Shown: positions 10,141 through 18,950 of the stretch, piece after piece
How positions within the stretch are numbered: the stretch's first letter is position 1
How the letters are laid out: each line of letters opens with the position of its first letter
Made by a program: the position numbers and the translations under genes
From: Saccharomonospora sp. NB11
GTDB taxonomy: Bacteria; Actinomycetota; Actinomycetes; Mycobacteriales; Pseudonocardiaceae
NCBI RefSeq assembly: GCF_015910535.1
Contig: NZ_JACBJG010000011.1
Span: 1 to 64,000, forward strand
Length of the DNA: 64,000 nt
Reading direction: 5' to 3'
The notes under the pieces: model-generated
Databases searched by the model: none
What the model saw: only the letters and a program-made list of their open reading frames with translations
Told to the model about the DNA's origin: nothing

Positions 10141-10887
10141 CTACACGCCTCTCCTTCGGAACAGGGTGCCCAGGCCGGGCACGGTGCGGGCGTCCTCTCC
10201 GACGAGCCGGAGGCCTTCCCACACGGTCACCTGGTTGGCGGTCAGGACGGGTTTGCCGAGGCGTTCTTCGAGCACGTCGACCAGGGCGAGCGTGCGCATG
10301 GCCGTGTCGGGGACCAGCACCGCGTCGGCGTCCTCCCGGTCGCGGCTCGCGATCAGCTCCACCACGTCGTCGGGGGAGAGCCGACCCACCTCGGCCGCCG
10401 TGACGATATCGGCACTCGACAGACCGACCACGTCCACGCCCGCTCGGCCCAGGAAGTCGGCGAACAGTCGGGCGACGTCGTCGGGGTAACTCGCGGCGAC
10501 GGCGACGGTGCGCACGCCCAGGGCCTTCGCCGCGTGGACGAACGCGAACGACGTGCTGGAGGCGGGGCGGCCCCCGGCGGCGGCCGAGAGCGCGGCCACC
10601 TGCTCGTGGGCACCGTCCCAGCCATAGACGAAGCTGCCGCTCGTGCACGCCCACACGACCGCGTCGGGCTGGTGAGCCGCGAGTTTGTCCGCGCCCTCCG
10701 CGAGCCGGGCGGGGCTGCCGAGGTCGAGCAGTTCGGGCACCGCGTGGAGGTCGGTGCCGTAGATGTGTTCGACCGGGAGCCGGACCGCGTCGCCGAGCAG
10801 CTTCTCCGCGTACGGGTAGTCGTCCTCGGCGGCGTGGTCCGGGTAGATGAAGCCGACCGTCGTGGCGTCCTGTTGGCTGCGCGGCAC
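10141..10887 (-). CDS. Asp/Glu racemase-superfamily protein lacking the second catalytic Cys
   Basis: This 248-residue protein is of the maleate isomerase/arylmalonate decarboxylase/EutA branch. The first active-site Cys is present (C81 in WACTSGSFVYG). At the site of the second Cys (SCTN in its neighbour) it has VPDTAMRT, with Asp194. The tail LGKPVLTANQVTVWEGLR is typical of the group. Translation starts at GTG 10887, six nt after AGGAGGTG. It is directly followed by the GntR gene. With only one Cys it cannot use the usual two-cysteine racemase mechanism. Single-Cys decarboxylases of this fold exist, but they keep the other cysteine. Reaction unknown. Confidence 0.8.
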   Translation of the reverse strand: MPRSQQDATTVGFIYPDHAAEDDYPYAEKLLGDAVRLPVEHIYGTDLHAVPELLDLGSPARLAEGADKLAAHQPDAVVWACTSGSFVYGWDGAHEQVAALSAAAGGRPASSTSFAFVHAAKALGVRTVAVAASYPDDVARLFADFLGRAGVDVVGLSSADIVTAAEVGRLSPDDVVELIASRDREDADAVLVPDTAMRTLALVDVLEERLGKPVLTANQVTVWEGLRLVGEDARTVPGLGTLFRRRGV

Positions 10888-10906
10888 CGGGCACCTCCTG
10901 AATGCA

Positions 10907-10920
10907 GATTGTCGACAATC
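10907..10920. promoter_or_regulatory. GntR/FCD operator copy 2
   Basis: The 14-bp perfect palindrome GATTGTCGACAATC sits 19 bp upstream of the GTG start of the racemase-GntR operon, close enough to overlap the promoter or transcription start. It is the longest symmetric copy in the window. Confidence 0.8.
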
Positions 10921-10931
10921 CTACTGGAAAT

Positions 10932-11681
10932 TCAGGAGACTTCGCGCAACCATCGGCCGGGTCCCACGATCGGCAGCTCCATCCGCCGCAGGCAGGCCCA
11001 CATCGTGAGCTGGTTGGCGGTCAGCACCGGCTTGCCGAGGGCTTTCTCCAGCGGCTCGATGACGTCGTAGGTCGGAAGATTGGTGCAACTGATGAAGATC
11101 GCCTCGGCCGCGGAGTGGTCGGCGGCGAGGATGCGCTCGGCGATCGTGCGGTAGCCGACCTTCCAGATGCCGCCGCCGAGTCCGAGGTGGTCGCTCGCGA
11201 CGGTCGTGACCCCGAGTTCGGCGAGGAAGTCGTGCAGGCGGGCCGTGAGGTCGGCGTCGTAGGGCGTCAGCACGGAGATCCGCCGCAGGTCGAGCTGGTG
11301 CAGGACCTCGGCGAGCGCGCCGGACGTCGTGACGGCCTCCGGGGCGCCCGCGTCGCAGATGACCTTGCGCAGCGACCACTCGGCGGAGACGCCGTTGACG
11401 AAGCTGCCCGAGGTGCACAGGTACGCCACCACCTCCGGCTCGACGTGGAGGACGTCGCGGGTGGCTGCCGCGAGGTGCGCCGAGTTGCTGACGAGGTGGG
11501 CCATCTCCATGCTGACGGGAACCGGCTCGTACGGAGTGCGGGCCAGGTGGAGCGAGACCTCCATGGGTACCCATCGCCAGAGCTCCCGTTCGAGAGCGAG
11601 GTCGAACGGGGCGATGATGCCGATCCCGCGCTGGGCGAGCGGGCCGTCGAAGGAGGGGAAGTCCAATGCTGCGAAATCCAA
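10932..11681 (-). CDS. Asp/Glu racemase-superfamily protein (maleate isomerase/EutA-like)
   Basis: This 249-residue protein keeps both cysteines of the superfamily, C89 in YLCTSGSFVNG and C199 in FISCTNLPTYD. It could therefore act as a two-base racemase, a maleate-type cis-trans isomerase or an EutA-like enzyme. It ends with GKPVLTANQLTMW like its neighbour, so the two are diverged duplicates. The start is TTG 11681, six nt after GGAGG; no ATG fits. It reads toward the other racemase gene and may feed into the same transcript across operator copy 2. A divergent 2-hydroxyacid dehydrogenase gene shares its promoter region with operator copy 3. Confidence 0.82.
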   Translation of the reverse strand: MDFAALDFPSFDGPLAQRGIGIIAPFDLALERELWRWVPMEVSLHLARTPYEPVPVSMEMAHLVSNSAHLAAATRDVLHVEPEVVAYLCTSGSFVNGVSAEWSLRKVICDAGAPEAVTTSGALAEVLHQLDLRRISVLTPYDADLTARLHDFLAELGVTTVASDHLGLGGGIWKVGYRTIAERILAADHSAAEAIFISCTNLPTYDVIEPLEKALGKPVLTANQLTMWACLRRMELPIVGPGRWLREVS

Positions 11682-11735
11682 GGTCGACCTCCGACGGCGT
11701 CACGGCATGAAGGGGTCTCCGGGGGGCGTTCCTCG

Positions 11736-11749
11736 GATTGTTGACAATC
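11736..11749. promoter_or_regulatory. GntR/FCD operator copy 3 with overlapping -35 box
   Basis: GATTGTTGACAATC is the same palindrome as copies 1 and 2 with one central change. That change creates TTGACA (11741-11746), a consensus -35 box reading right. A CATACC-type -10 would then fall near 11762 and transcription would start almost at GTG 11776, so the hydroxyacid dehydrogenase may be leaderless and directly repressed. Confidence 0.7.
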
Positions 11750-11775
11750 ATACGACTGCCTCATACCGTGTCAAC

Positions 11776-12753
11776 GTGAGTGGCACGAATCGTCCGGTTC
11801 TCGCCGTTCTGTGCGGCGACCGACGTCCCCCCGGCATGGAACCCATCGAGCAGGCGGCGACGGTTCGCTACGCCACCGCCGACGAGCTCCCCACCGCCCT
11901 GAAGGGCGCGGACGCGCTCTTCGTCTACGACTTCCTGTCGCGGGCCGTGCCCTCGGCCTGGTCCTCCGCCGACTCCCTGCGCTGGCTGCACATCGCGAGC
12001 GCGGGCGTGGACCCGGTGATGTTCCCCGAACTGCGCGACAGCGACGTCGTGCTCACCAACTCCCGCGGGGTCTTCGACTCCGCCATCGCCGAGTACGTCC
12101 TCGGGCTCGTCATCGCGTTCGCCAAGGACTTCGCCGGCTCGCTCCGGCTGCAACAGCGACGCGTCTGGCAGCACCGGGAGACCGAACGGGTCGCCGGGAC
12201 CTCGGCCCTCGTGGTCGGCACCGGGCCCATCGGCCGGGCCGTCGCCCGCCTGCTGCGCGCGGTGGGGATGTCGGTCGCCGGAGCGGGCCGTCGGCCCAGG
12301 CAGGACGACCCCGACTTCGGCACGGTCGTCCCGTCGGCGGAACTCGCCGACCACGTGAGCGACGTCGACGTCGTGGTGGCGGTGGCACCCCTGACCGAGC
12401 AGACCCGAGGCATGTTCGACGACCGTGTCTTCGCCGCCATGAAACCGGGATCGCGTTTCATCAACGTCGGCAGGGGAGAGCTGATGGTGACCGACCACCT
12501 CGTGGCGGCCCTGCGTGACGGCCACCTCTCCGGCGCCGCGCTCGACGTGTTCGAGCAGGAGCCCCTGCCGCGGGAGAGTCCGCTGTGGACGATGGAGAAC
12601 GTGCTGATCTCCGCGCACATGTCCGGCGACGTCGTCGGCTGGCGCAACGCGCTCGTCGACGTCTTCGCCGACAACTTCGCCCGGTGGCGGGACGGCCGAC
12701 CGCTGCGCAACGTCGTCGACAAACGTCTGGGCTATGTACCCTCGACGAGCTGA
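11776..12753 (+). CDS. D-2-hydroxyacid dehydrogenase, NAD-dependent
   Basis: This 325-residue enzyme of the D-isomer 2-hydroxyacid dehydrogenase family interconverts 2-hydroxy and 2-keto acids. The Rossmann motif VVGTGPIGRAVARLL is at about 147-161. The catalytic triad is visible as Arg233 (NVGRGEL), Glu262 (FEQEPLP) and His281 (ISAHMSG). GTG 11776 is chosen because the frame is clean from there and operator copy 3 lies 27 bp upstream; a strong ribosome-binding site is absent, which suits a leaderless message. The amidase gene follows after 33 bp in the same direction. It is likely the redox step for a keto or hydroxy acid in the GntR-controlled pathway; the substrate is unknown. Confidence 0.88.
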   Translation: MSGTNRPVLAVLCGDRRPPGMEPIEQAATVRYATADELPTALKGADALFVYDFLSRAVPSAWSSADSLRWLHIASAGVDPVMFPELRDSDVVLTNSRGVFDSAIAEYVLGLVIAFAKDFAGSLRLQQRRVWQHRETERVAGTSALVVGTGPIGRAVARLLRAVGMSVAGAGRRPRQDDPDFGTVVPSAELADHVSDVDVVVAVAPLTEQTRGMFDDRVFAAMKPGSRFINVGRGELMVTDHLVAALRDGHLSGAALDVFEQEPLPRESPLWTMENVLISAHMSGDVVGWRNALVDVFADNFARWRDGRPLRNVVDKRLGYVPSTS

Positions 12754-12786
12754 GGTGCGCCTTCGCCGACGACGACGAGGAGACCG

Positions 12787-14193
12787 ATGTCGAGCCTGCC
12801 GATGCTGACCGCGAGCGAGCTGGTCGCCGCCTACTCGTCCGGCGAGCTGTCGCCCGTCGAGGCGACCCGCGCCGCTCTCGACGTGATCGCCGACCGCGAT
12901 TCCGACTACCACGCGTTCACGCTCGTCGACCCGGAAGTGGCGCTCGACGCGGCTCGCAGCTCGGAGGAACGCTGGCGGCAGGGCAACCCCATCGGCTGGC
13001 TCGACGGAGTCCCGTCGTCGATCAAGGACCTCTTTCTCACCCAGGGGTGGCCGACGCTGCGTGGCTCGCTGTGCATCGACCGCGACCAGGCCTGGGACGT
13101 CGACAGTCCCGTCACCGCGCGCATGCGCGAACACGGCCTCGTGCTGCTCGGCAAGACCACCACGCCCGAGCTGGGTTGGAAGGCCGTCACCGACAGCCCA
13201 CTCGACGGCATCACCCGCAACCCGTGGAACCCCGCGTTGACCCCCGGCGGGTCGAGCGGCGGCAGCGCCGTGGCGCTCGCGGCGGGCATGGGCGAGCTGT
13301 CGGTGGGCACCGACGGCGGAGGATCGATCCGCATTCCCGCGTCGTTCTGCGGCGTCGTCGGCTTCAAACCCACCGGAGGTCGGGTCCCGCTGTATCCGGC
13401 GAGCCCGTACGGGGCGCTCGCGCACGCGGGGCCGATGGCGCGGTCGGTGGACGACGTGGCGCTGCTGCTCGACGTGATCGCCGCGCCCGACCCGCGCGAC
13501 CCGAGCGCGCTCCCGCCTCCGCCCAGCACCTACCGCGAGGCGGTGCGGCGTGACGTCCGCGGGCTGCGCGCGGCGTACTCGGCAGACCTCGGTTACGTCG
13601 ACGTCGACCCCGAGATCGCGCAGATCGTGGTGTCGGTCGCCGCGAAGGTCAGCGAGGTCGGACTGCTCGTCGAGGACGCCGACCCGGGTTTCGACGATCC
13701 GGCCGACGCGTTCGACGTGCTTTGGTCGGCGGGCGCCGCCCAGTGGCTCGACTCGTTCCCGCCCGGCTCCGAGGAGCGGATCGACCCCGGCCTACGGGCG
13801 GTGTGGGAGCGGGGTCGCACCTACTCCGCGCGCGACTACCTGAACGCGACCGCCGAGCGGGCCTCGCTGGGCATCCACATGGGAGAGTTCCACACCCGCT
13901 ACGACGTGCTGATCACGCCCACCATGCCGATTCCACCGTTCGAGGTGGGTCACGACGTGCCGCCGGGCAGCGACTACGAGAGCTGGCCGCAGTGGACGCG
14001 GTTCACGTACCCGTTCAACCTCACCCAGCAGCCCGCGATCACCGTGCCCGCCGGGTTCACCTCCAGCGGTCTGCCCGTGGGGCTGCAGATCGTGGGGCCA
14101 CGGCACTCCGACGACCTCGTCTTGGCGGTGGCGAGGCTGATCGAGGAGATCAACCCGTGGCCGACCGACCGCCCGGCGGGCGTCCGGAACTGA
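12787..14193 (+). CDS. Amidase signature family hydrolase
   Basis: This 468-residue amidase has the Ser-cisSer-Lys triad: Lys80 (GVPSSIKDLF), Ser156 in the PGGSSGGSA loop and the nucleophile Ser180 in DGGGSIRIPASFCG. Such enzymes hydrolyse carboxamides, carbamates or cyclic ureides to an acid and ammonia. An ACGAGGAGA ribosome-binding site precedes ATG 12787. It is probably cotranscribed with the hydroxyacid dehydrogenase and controlled by operator copy 3. As the only hydrolase in the cluster it may perform the entry step, releasing an amino or hydroxy acid for the other enzymes. That order is inference. Confidence 0.88.
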   Translation: MSSLPMLTASELVAAYSSGELSPVEATRAALDVIADRDSDYHAFTLVDPEVALDAARSSEERWRQGNPIGWLDGVPSSIKDLFLTQGWPTLRGSLCIDRDQAWDVDSPVTARMREHGLVLLGKTTTPELGWKAVTDSPLDGITRNPWNPALTPGGSSGGSAVALAAGMGELSVGTDGGGSIRIPASFCGVVGFKPTGGRVPLYPASPYGALAHAGPMARSVDDVALLLDVIAAPDPRDPSALPPPPSTYREAVRRDVRGLRAAYSADLGYVDVDPEIAQIVVSVAAKVSEVGLLVEDADPGFDDPADAFDVLWSAGAAQWLDSFPPGSEERIDPGLRAVWERGRTYSARDYLNATAERASLGIHMGEFHTRYDVLITPTMPIPPFEVGHDVPPGSDYESWPQWTRFTYPFNLTQQPAITVPAGFTSSGLPVGLQIVGPRHSDDLVLAVARLIEEINPWPTDRPAGVRN

Positions 14194-14215
14194 TCAGCAG
14201 CCCGCCGCCGTGGGG

Positions 14216-15583
14216 TTACAGCACCGCGCGTTCGAGGGCGCTCAGGCCGTCCTCCAGATAGGTCAGGAGGCGTTGGAGGTGCGGCACGCTGCGGCGGCAG
14301 CCCGTGATGCCGACGTCCAGAGTGCCCCCGCTGCTGACGGTCGTGATGTTCAGCGCCAGGCCGTCGAGCAGCACCGACGCCGGATAGAGGCCGTCGAGGC
14401 GGGCGCCGTTCCAGTACAGCTGTGAGCGCGGCCCCGGAATGTTCGAGATCACGACGTTGAACGCCGGGCGCGTGTGCGTGACGACTCCGGGCAGCGGCGC
14501 CACGGCGAACGGCGCGACGTTCAGCGCGGACAACGCCAACGCCTGCGTCGGCGACAGGTCCTTGAACAGCCGCTTGCCGTCGGACATGCAGCGGTGCACG
14601 ACGGTGAGCCGGTCGGCGGGGTCGACGAGGTTCGTCCCGAGCTCGCACAGCAGGGCGCCGACGCGGTTGCCCGCCGTCGCGTCGCCGGAGCGGGGGCGCA
14701 ACGACACCGGCACCATCGCCACCAGCGAGGTGTCGGGAAGCTCGTTCCGCTCCGACAGATACGTCCGCAACGCGGCCGAGCACATCGCCAGCACGACGTC
14801 GTTGCGCGGCACGCCCGCGGCGTCGGCCACGGCACCGATGCGCTCCAGCTCCCACGACTGCGCCGCGAACCGCCGCGCCCCACCCACGGGAACGTTGAAC
14901 ATCGTCCTCGGGGCTTCCAGTGGGAGGGTGAGGCGGTGGTCCCGGAACGCCTCGGTCGCCACGCGGGCGGCGACAGGAGCCATCCCGACGAGGTCGCCCA
15001 CGAGCCGTCCCCCGGCCCGCAGCAGAGCGGTCGGGCGCGGACTCGGTCGGACGCGGTCGCGCGGAGGCCGCCGGGTGCCCCACAGCGGCGGGCAGTCGCG
15101 CGCGTCGGGATCGTCGGTGAGGACGCTCTGGAGCTGCCGCAGCGCGGACACGCCGTCCAGCAGCGCGTGGTGGATCTTGCTGTAGAACGCGAACCGGCCG
15201 TCGGCGAGTCCTTCGACGAGGTGGATCTCCCACAGGGGCCGATGCCGGTCGAGTGGTGTGCTGTGCCAGCGCGAGACGACTTCGAGCAGCTCGCGGATGC
15301 GTCCGGGCTGCGGCAGCGCCGAGTGCCGGAAGTGGTAGTCGAGGTCGAGGTCGGTGTCCTCGGTCCAGGCCAGGTAGCCGAGGCTGTGCAGCGGAGTGGC
15401 GGGTCGCAGCCGGAACACGTCACGTACGGGGGAGTGGCGCAGCAGGTCCTCGCGCAGCAGCCGCAGGTGGTCGTCGCCCGCGTCGGGGGGTGGGGTGAAC
15501 AGTGCGAGGCCCCCGACATGCATGGGGTGTTCGCGGGTGTCGAGGGCGAGGAACATCGAGTCGGTGACCGGCATGGGTTTCAT
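14216..15583 (-). CDS. Wax ester synthase/diacylglycerol O-acyltransferase (WS/DGAT)
   Basis: This 455-residue acyl-CoA-dependent acyltransferase makes wax esters or triacylglycerol storage lipid at the membrane or lipid-body surface. The active-site motif HHxxxDG is present as IHHALLDGVSA (His138, His139, Asp143). The C-terminal PLW- and NVVISNIPGP-type motifs of the family are also visible (PLWEIHLVEG near 117-126; VVISNIPGPRSQLYW). Length matches the family. It stands alone, convergent with the amidase gene with a 22-bp gap. ATG 15583 follows GGGGAGA by about 12 nt; ATG 15574 is an alternative start. Confidence 0.92.
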   Translation of the reverse strand: MKPMPVTDSMFLALDTREHPMHVGGLALFTPPPDAGDDHLRLLREDLLRHSPVRDVFRLRPATPLHSLGYLAWTEDTDLDLDYHFRHSALPQPGRIRELLEVVSRWHSTPLDRHRPLWEIHLVEGLADGRFAFYSKIHHALLDGVSALRQLQSVLTDDPDARDCPPLWGTRRPPRDRVRPSPRPTALLRAGGRLVGDLVGMAPVAARVATEAFRDHRLTLPLEAPRTMFNVPVGGARRFAAQSWELERIGAVADAAGVPRNDVVLAMCSAALRTYLSERNELPDTSLVAMVPVSLRPRSGDATAGNRVGALLCELGTNLVDPADRLTVVHRCMSDGKRLFKDLSPTQALALSALNVAPFAVAPLPGVVTHTRPAFNVVISNIPGPRSQLYWNGARLDGLYPASVLLDGLALNITTVSSGGTLDVGITGCRRSVPHLQRLLTYLEDGLSALERAVL

Positions 15584-15690
15584 CGGCTGTTCGGTCTCCC
15601 CGTTCGCTGGTGTCGCACCTGCTCGACGTCTTCCCCGTGTGCTCGTTTCGGTGGATGACCTGGCGTCGTCGGCGCACTAGCGTCGACGCC

Positions 15691-16692
15691 ATGGGTATCG
15701 AGACCGACCCGGAAACCGGGCAGTACCACCGCGCTGCCAATCACTTCGCCTCCCGCATCACCGCCGACGGCCGTGACGGCTGGCCGGTCGAGGCGGGCCG
15801 TTACCGCCTCGTCGTGAGCCGGGCGTGCCCGTGGGCCAGCCGCGCGCTCGTCGTGCGTCGGCTCCTGGGTCTGGAGCAGGCGCTGTCGGTCGCCGTGGCC
15901 GACCCGATCCAGGACGACCGCAGTTGGCGATTCACCCTCGACCCGGACGGCCGTGACCCGGTGCTCGGCATCCGGTTCCTCGGCGAGGCGTACGCCAAGG
16001 CCGATCCCGACTATTCGGGCGGCATTAGCGTGCCCGCGATCGTGGACATACCCAGTGGAAAGGTCGTGACCAACGACTATCCGCAGATCACCCTCGATCT
16101 GTCGACGGAGTGGACCGCCTACCACCGTCCCGGGGCGCCCGATCTCTACCCCGAGGCGTTGCGCGACGAGATCGACGAGGTGAACGCCGCCGTGTACGCC
16201 GACGTGAACGCGGCGGTGTACGAGGCGGGGTTCGCCACGAAGCAGGCTGCCTACGAGGAGGCCTACGACCGACTGTTCGCACGACTCGATGCGCTGTCGG
16301 AGCGGTTGGCCACCCGGCGCTACCTGGTGGGGGACACGATCACCGAGGCCGACATCCGGTTGTTCACCACGCTCGTGCGGTTCGACGCCGTCTACCACGG
16401 TCACTTCAAGTGCAATCGCTCCAAGCTCAGCGAGATGCCGGTGCTGTGGGCGTACGCGCGCGATCTGTTCCAGACACCGGGTTTCGGCGACACGGTCGAC
16501 TTCGACCACATCAAGCGGCACTACTACCAGGTGCACGGTGAGGTGAACCCGACCCGCATCGTTCCGAAGGGTCCCGACCTGTCGGTGTGGGCGACTCCCC
16601 ACGGCCGGGAGGACCTCGGCGGACGTCCCTTCGGGGACGGCACGCCGCCGGGGCCGCCGCCACCCGAGGAGACCCTCCCACCTCAGTGGTGA
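15691..16692 (+). CDS. Glutathionyl-hydroquinone-reductase-like (xi-class GST) protein
   Basis: This 333-residue protein of the ECM4/YqjG xi-class glutathione S-transferase family reduces thiol-conjugated hydroquinones. The catalytic Cys46 is in SRACPWASRALV. The N-terminal thioredoxin fold is followed by the all-alpha domain (about 180-300) with the family stretch FDAVYHGHFKCNRSK. Actinobacteria mostly use mycothiol, so the physiological thiol may be mycothiol; this is inference. A TAGCGT box (15678-15683) seven nt before ATG 15691 suggests a leaderless transcript. The last 35 residues are Pro/Gly-rich and variable. Confidence 0.85.
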   Translation: MGIETDPETGQYHRAANHFASRITADGRDGWPVEAGRYRLVVSRACPWASRALVVRRLLGLEQALSVAVADPIQDDRSWRFTLDPDGRDPVLGIRFLGEAYAKADPDYSGGISVPAIVDIPSGKVVTNDYPQITLDLSTEWTAYHRPGAPDLYPEALRDEIDEVNAAVYADVNAAVYEAGFATKQAAYEEAYDRLFARLDALSERLATRRYLVGDTITEADIRLFTTLVRFDAVYHGHFKCNRSKLSEMPVLWAYARDLFQTPGFGDTVDFDHIKRHYYQVHGEVNPTRIVPKGPDLSVWATPHGREDLGGRPFGDGTPPGPPPPEETLPPQW

Positions 16693-16712
16693 CGTGGTCG
16701 TATCCTCGCCGC

Positions 16713-18362
16713 GTGTCGATCACCGGTGCGCACAGTCTCCTCGCGACCCTGGCCGAACTCGGTGTCGAAGTCGCCTTCGGGCTTCCCGGCACGCACAGTC
16801 TCCCGCTCCGGAAGGCCCAGGCCGACGGTGTGGGTTCGGAGATCCGGTTGCTCGGGCTGCGGCACGAGTCGGCCGTCGTGCACGCCGCGGACGGCTACGC
16901 GAGGGTCACGGGCGGGCTCGGCGTCGCCCTCGTGACCACGGGGCCGGGGGCGTTGGACACGTTGCGCGCGCTCGGGGAGGCGTCGGCGTCGGCGTCGCCG
17001 GTGTTGCTGATCGCCACCGAGGTGCCCGCTGCGGCGAGCACACCCGCGTCCGGTCGGGGTTCGGCCTTCGAACACGACGAGCAGCGGGCGTTGTTCGAGC
17101 CGGTGACGAAGGCGTCGTTCGCGGTGGAACGGCCCGACGATCTCGGCGCGGTCGTGCGGCGCGCGGCGGCTGCGGCGGTGAGTCCCCGTAGTGGCCCGGT
17201 CTACGTGAGTCTGCCTGCGGGTGCGCTGGCACTGGAGGTCGAGCCGGGCGACGGCGGTTCCGTGGCACCGGTGTTGCCGTCCCTGGAAAGCGTCGCCGCG
17301 GTGCCGGCCGAGGACGTGGAGGCCGCGCGGGCCGCGCTGGTGGAGGCGGAGCACCCGCTGATCTGGGTGGGCGGGGGCGCGCTGCGATCGGGTGCGGGGG
17401 AGGCGATCGGCATCCTCGCCGAACGGCTGGCCGCCCCCATCGTGACCACGTTCGCCGCTCGGGGCATCGTGCCGCCGGACCACCCGTGTCTGGCCTCCAA
17501 CCCGGTGCACGCCCCCGAGGTCGGGCTGCTGTGGGACGAGGCCGACGTGGTGCTGGCGATCGGCACCGACTTCGACGGCGTGATGACGCAGAACGGCAGT
17601 ATGCCGCAGCCGCCGGGCCTGATCGCCGTGAATCTGGACGCGGAGGGGGCGGCGAGGCACTATCCGCCGGACCTGTTGTTGCTCGGCGACGCCCGCGAGG
17701 TCGTGGAGGAGTTGTCGCTGGGCATCCTGCCGAAGCCGGGGCTCGACGAGCTCACCCGTCGCCTCGACGACATCGAGCTGCGCGTCCGCAGGCGGGTCCG
17801 CAAGCAGGAACCGCTCGCGGCGGAGTTCCTGACCGCGCTCAAGGAGACGGTGCCCGAGGGGTCGGTCCTCGTGCCGGACACGTGTGTGGCGGGCTACTGG
17901 ATCGGCGGCTTCTACCGCGTGTCCGGGCCGCGACAGCTCGTGCTGCCCATGGGCTGGGGCACCGTCGGCCTGGGTTTCCCGGCGTCGCTCGGGGTCGCCG
18001 CCGGGGGAGCGGTACGGGCGGTGTGCGTGACGAACGACCACGCCTTCCTGACCGGCTGCGCCGAACTGGCGACGGCGATCCAGGAGAGTCTGCCCGTCAC
18101 CGTGGTGATCGTCGACGACGGGGGCGAAGGACTGGGCGGCCCTTGCGTGGGTGAGGGGAGCGGCTGTGACGCCCTGTCCGACCTGGTCACGCCCGACTTC
18201 GTGGGGCTGGCCCGGTCGTTCGGGGTGCATGCCGACCGCGTGGACGGCTTCGGGCGCGCGTTCCGGCGCCTGTTGCGGGAGTTCACGCGCTCGGACGAAC
18301 CGAACGTTCTCGTGGTGAGCGCGAGCCTGCGCCCACCGGGAACGACGTCGACACGGTGGTAG
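16713..18362 (+). CDS. Acetolactate-synthase-like thiamine diphosphate enzyme
   Basis: This 549-residue protein has the three-domain fold of acetolactate synthase-type ThDP enzymes. The activating Glu52 is present in GLRHESAVVHAADGYA. The cofactor motif is altered: the usual GDG...NN reads TNDHAF...VDDGGEG, so the metal-binding Asp remains but neither Gly of GDG nor the NN pair is conserved. Whether it still binds Mg-ThDP normally is unclear, and it is unlikely to be the main IlvB. GTG 16713 lies six nt after TATCCT (16701-16706), a leaderless arrangement. It stands 20 bp after the GST-like gene and is followed by a CoA-binding protein gene. Confidence 0.78.
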   Translation: MSITGAHSLLATLAELGVEVAFGLPGTHSLPLRKAQADGVGSEIRLLGLRHESAVVHAADGYARVTGGLGVALVTTGPGALDTLRALGEASASASPVLLIATEVPAAASTPASGRGSAFEHDEQRALFEPVTKASFAVERPDDLGAVVRRAAAAAVSPRSGPVYVSLPAGALALEVEPGDGGSVAPVLPSLESVAAVPAEDVEAARAALVEAEHPLIWVGGGALRSGAGEAIGILAERLAAPIVTTFAARGIVPPDHPCLASNPVHAPEVGLLWDEADVVLAIGTDFDGVMTQNGSMPQPPGLIAVNLDAEGAARHYPPDLLLLGDAREVVEELSLGILPKPGLDELTRRLDDIELRVRRRVRKQEPLAAEFLTALKETVPEGSVLVPDTCVAGYWIGGFYRVSGPRQLVLPMGWGTVGLGFPASLGVAAGGAVRAVCVTNDHAFLTGCAELATAIQESLPVTVVIVDDGGEGLGGPCVGEGSGCDALSDLVTPDFVGLARSFGVHADRVDGFGRAFRRLLREFTRSDEPNVLVVSASLRPPGTTSTRW

Positions 18363-18419
18363 CGGCGCTCCGCGCGGGGGTAGCCGGGAGAACACGATCC
18401 ACGAAGGGACCGAGCACGG

Positions 18420-18869
18420 ATGACAGCCACGGCACAGCGCATTCTCACCGAGTTCGACTCGATCGCGGTGGTGGGGCTCAGCCGCAACCCGGCGAAAGCG
18501 GCTCACGCCGTACCCGCCGCGATGCACGCCGCCGGGTTCCACGTCGTTCCCGTCAACCCGGTGGCCGAGCCCGGCAGCCGCGTTCTCGGCCGACCCGTGT
18601 ACCGCGACCTGGCCGAGGCGGTGGAGGCGGGCGAGATCATCGAGGTGGTCAACGTGTTCCGGCCCTCCGCCGAGGCGGCCGACGTGACTCGGGACGCCCT
18701 GCGGCACGGCGCGCGGGCGGTGTGGTTGCAGGAGGGCATCGTCTCGGCGGAGGCGCGTGCTCTCGCAGCGGACGCGGGAGTGCTCTACGTGGAGAACGAG
18801 TGCATGGCCGTGGTGCGGGCTCGCCTCGGCATCGTCAAGGACGGCGGGAGCGCGACGCACTTGGTGTGA
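18420..18869 (+). CDS. CoA-binding (YccU-type) Rossmann protein
   Basis: This 149-residue protein consists of a single CoA_binding domain similar to YccU/succinyl-CoA ligase alpha N-terminal folds. The nucleotide loop is VVGLSRNPAKAAHAVPAAM, followed by VVPVNP. The C-terminal half holds VWLQEGIVS and VENECMAVV. The exact function of this family is not established. ATG 18420 has a modest AAGGGAC ribosome-binding site. It lies 57 bp downstream of the ThDP enzyme gene and is probably cotranscribed with it. Confidence 0.82.
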   Translation: MTATAQRILTEFDSIAVVGLSRNPAKAAHAVPAAMHAAGFHVVPVNPVAEPGSRVLGRPVYRDLAEAVEAGEIIEVVNVFRPSAEAADVTRDALRHGARAVWLQEGIVSAEARALAADAGVLYVENECMAVVRARLGIVKDGGSATHLV

Positions 18870-18896
18870 CGGGTGTCGCGGAGTAGCGTCCGGGTC

Positions 18897-18914
18897 ATGT
18901 CGACCCGATGTTGA
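18897..18914 (+). promoter_or_regulatory. Possible five-codon leaderless upstream frame
   Basis: TAGCGT (18884-18889) lies seven nt before an ATG that opens a five-codon frame (MSTRC, stop at 18912-18914). It is in phase with the MFS gene start at 18951. The arrangement resembles a leaderless short upstream frame ending in Cys. It may instead be chance. Confidence 0.3.
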
Positions 18915-18950
18915 GCGACTCCTCGACCGCGACCACCGGACGTCGTCCTC

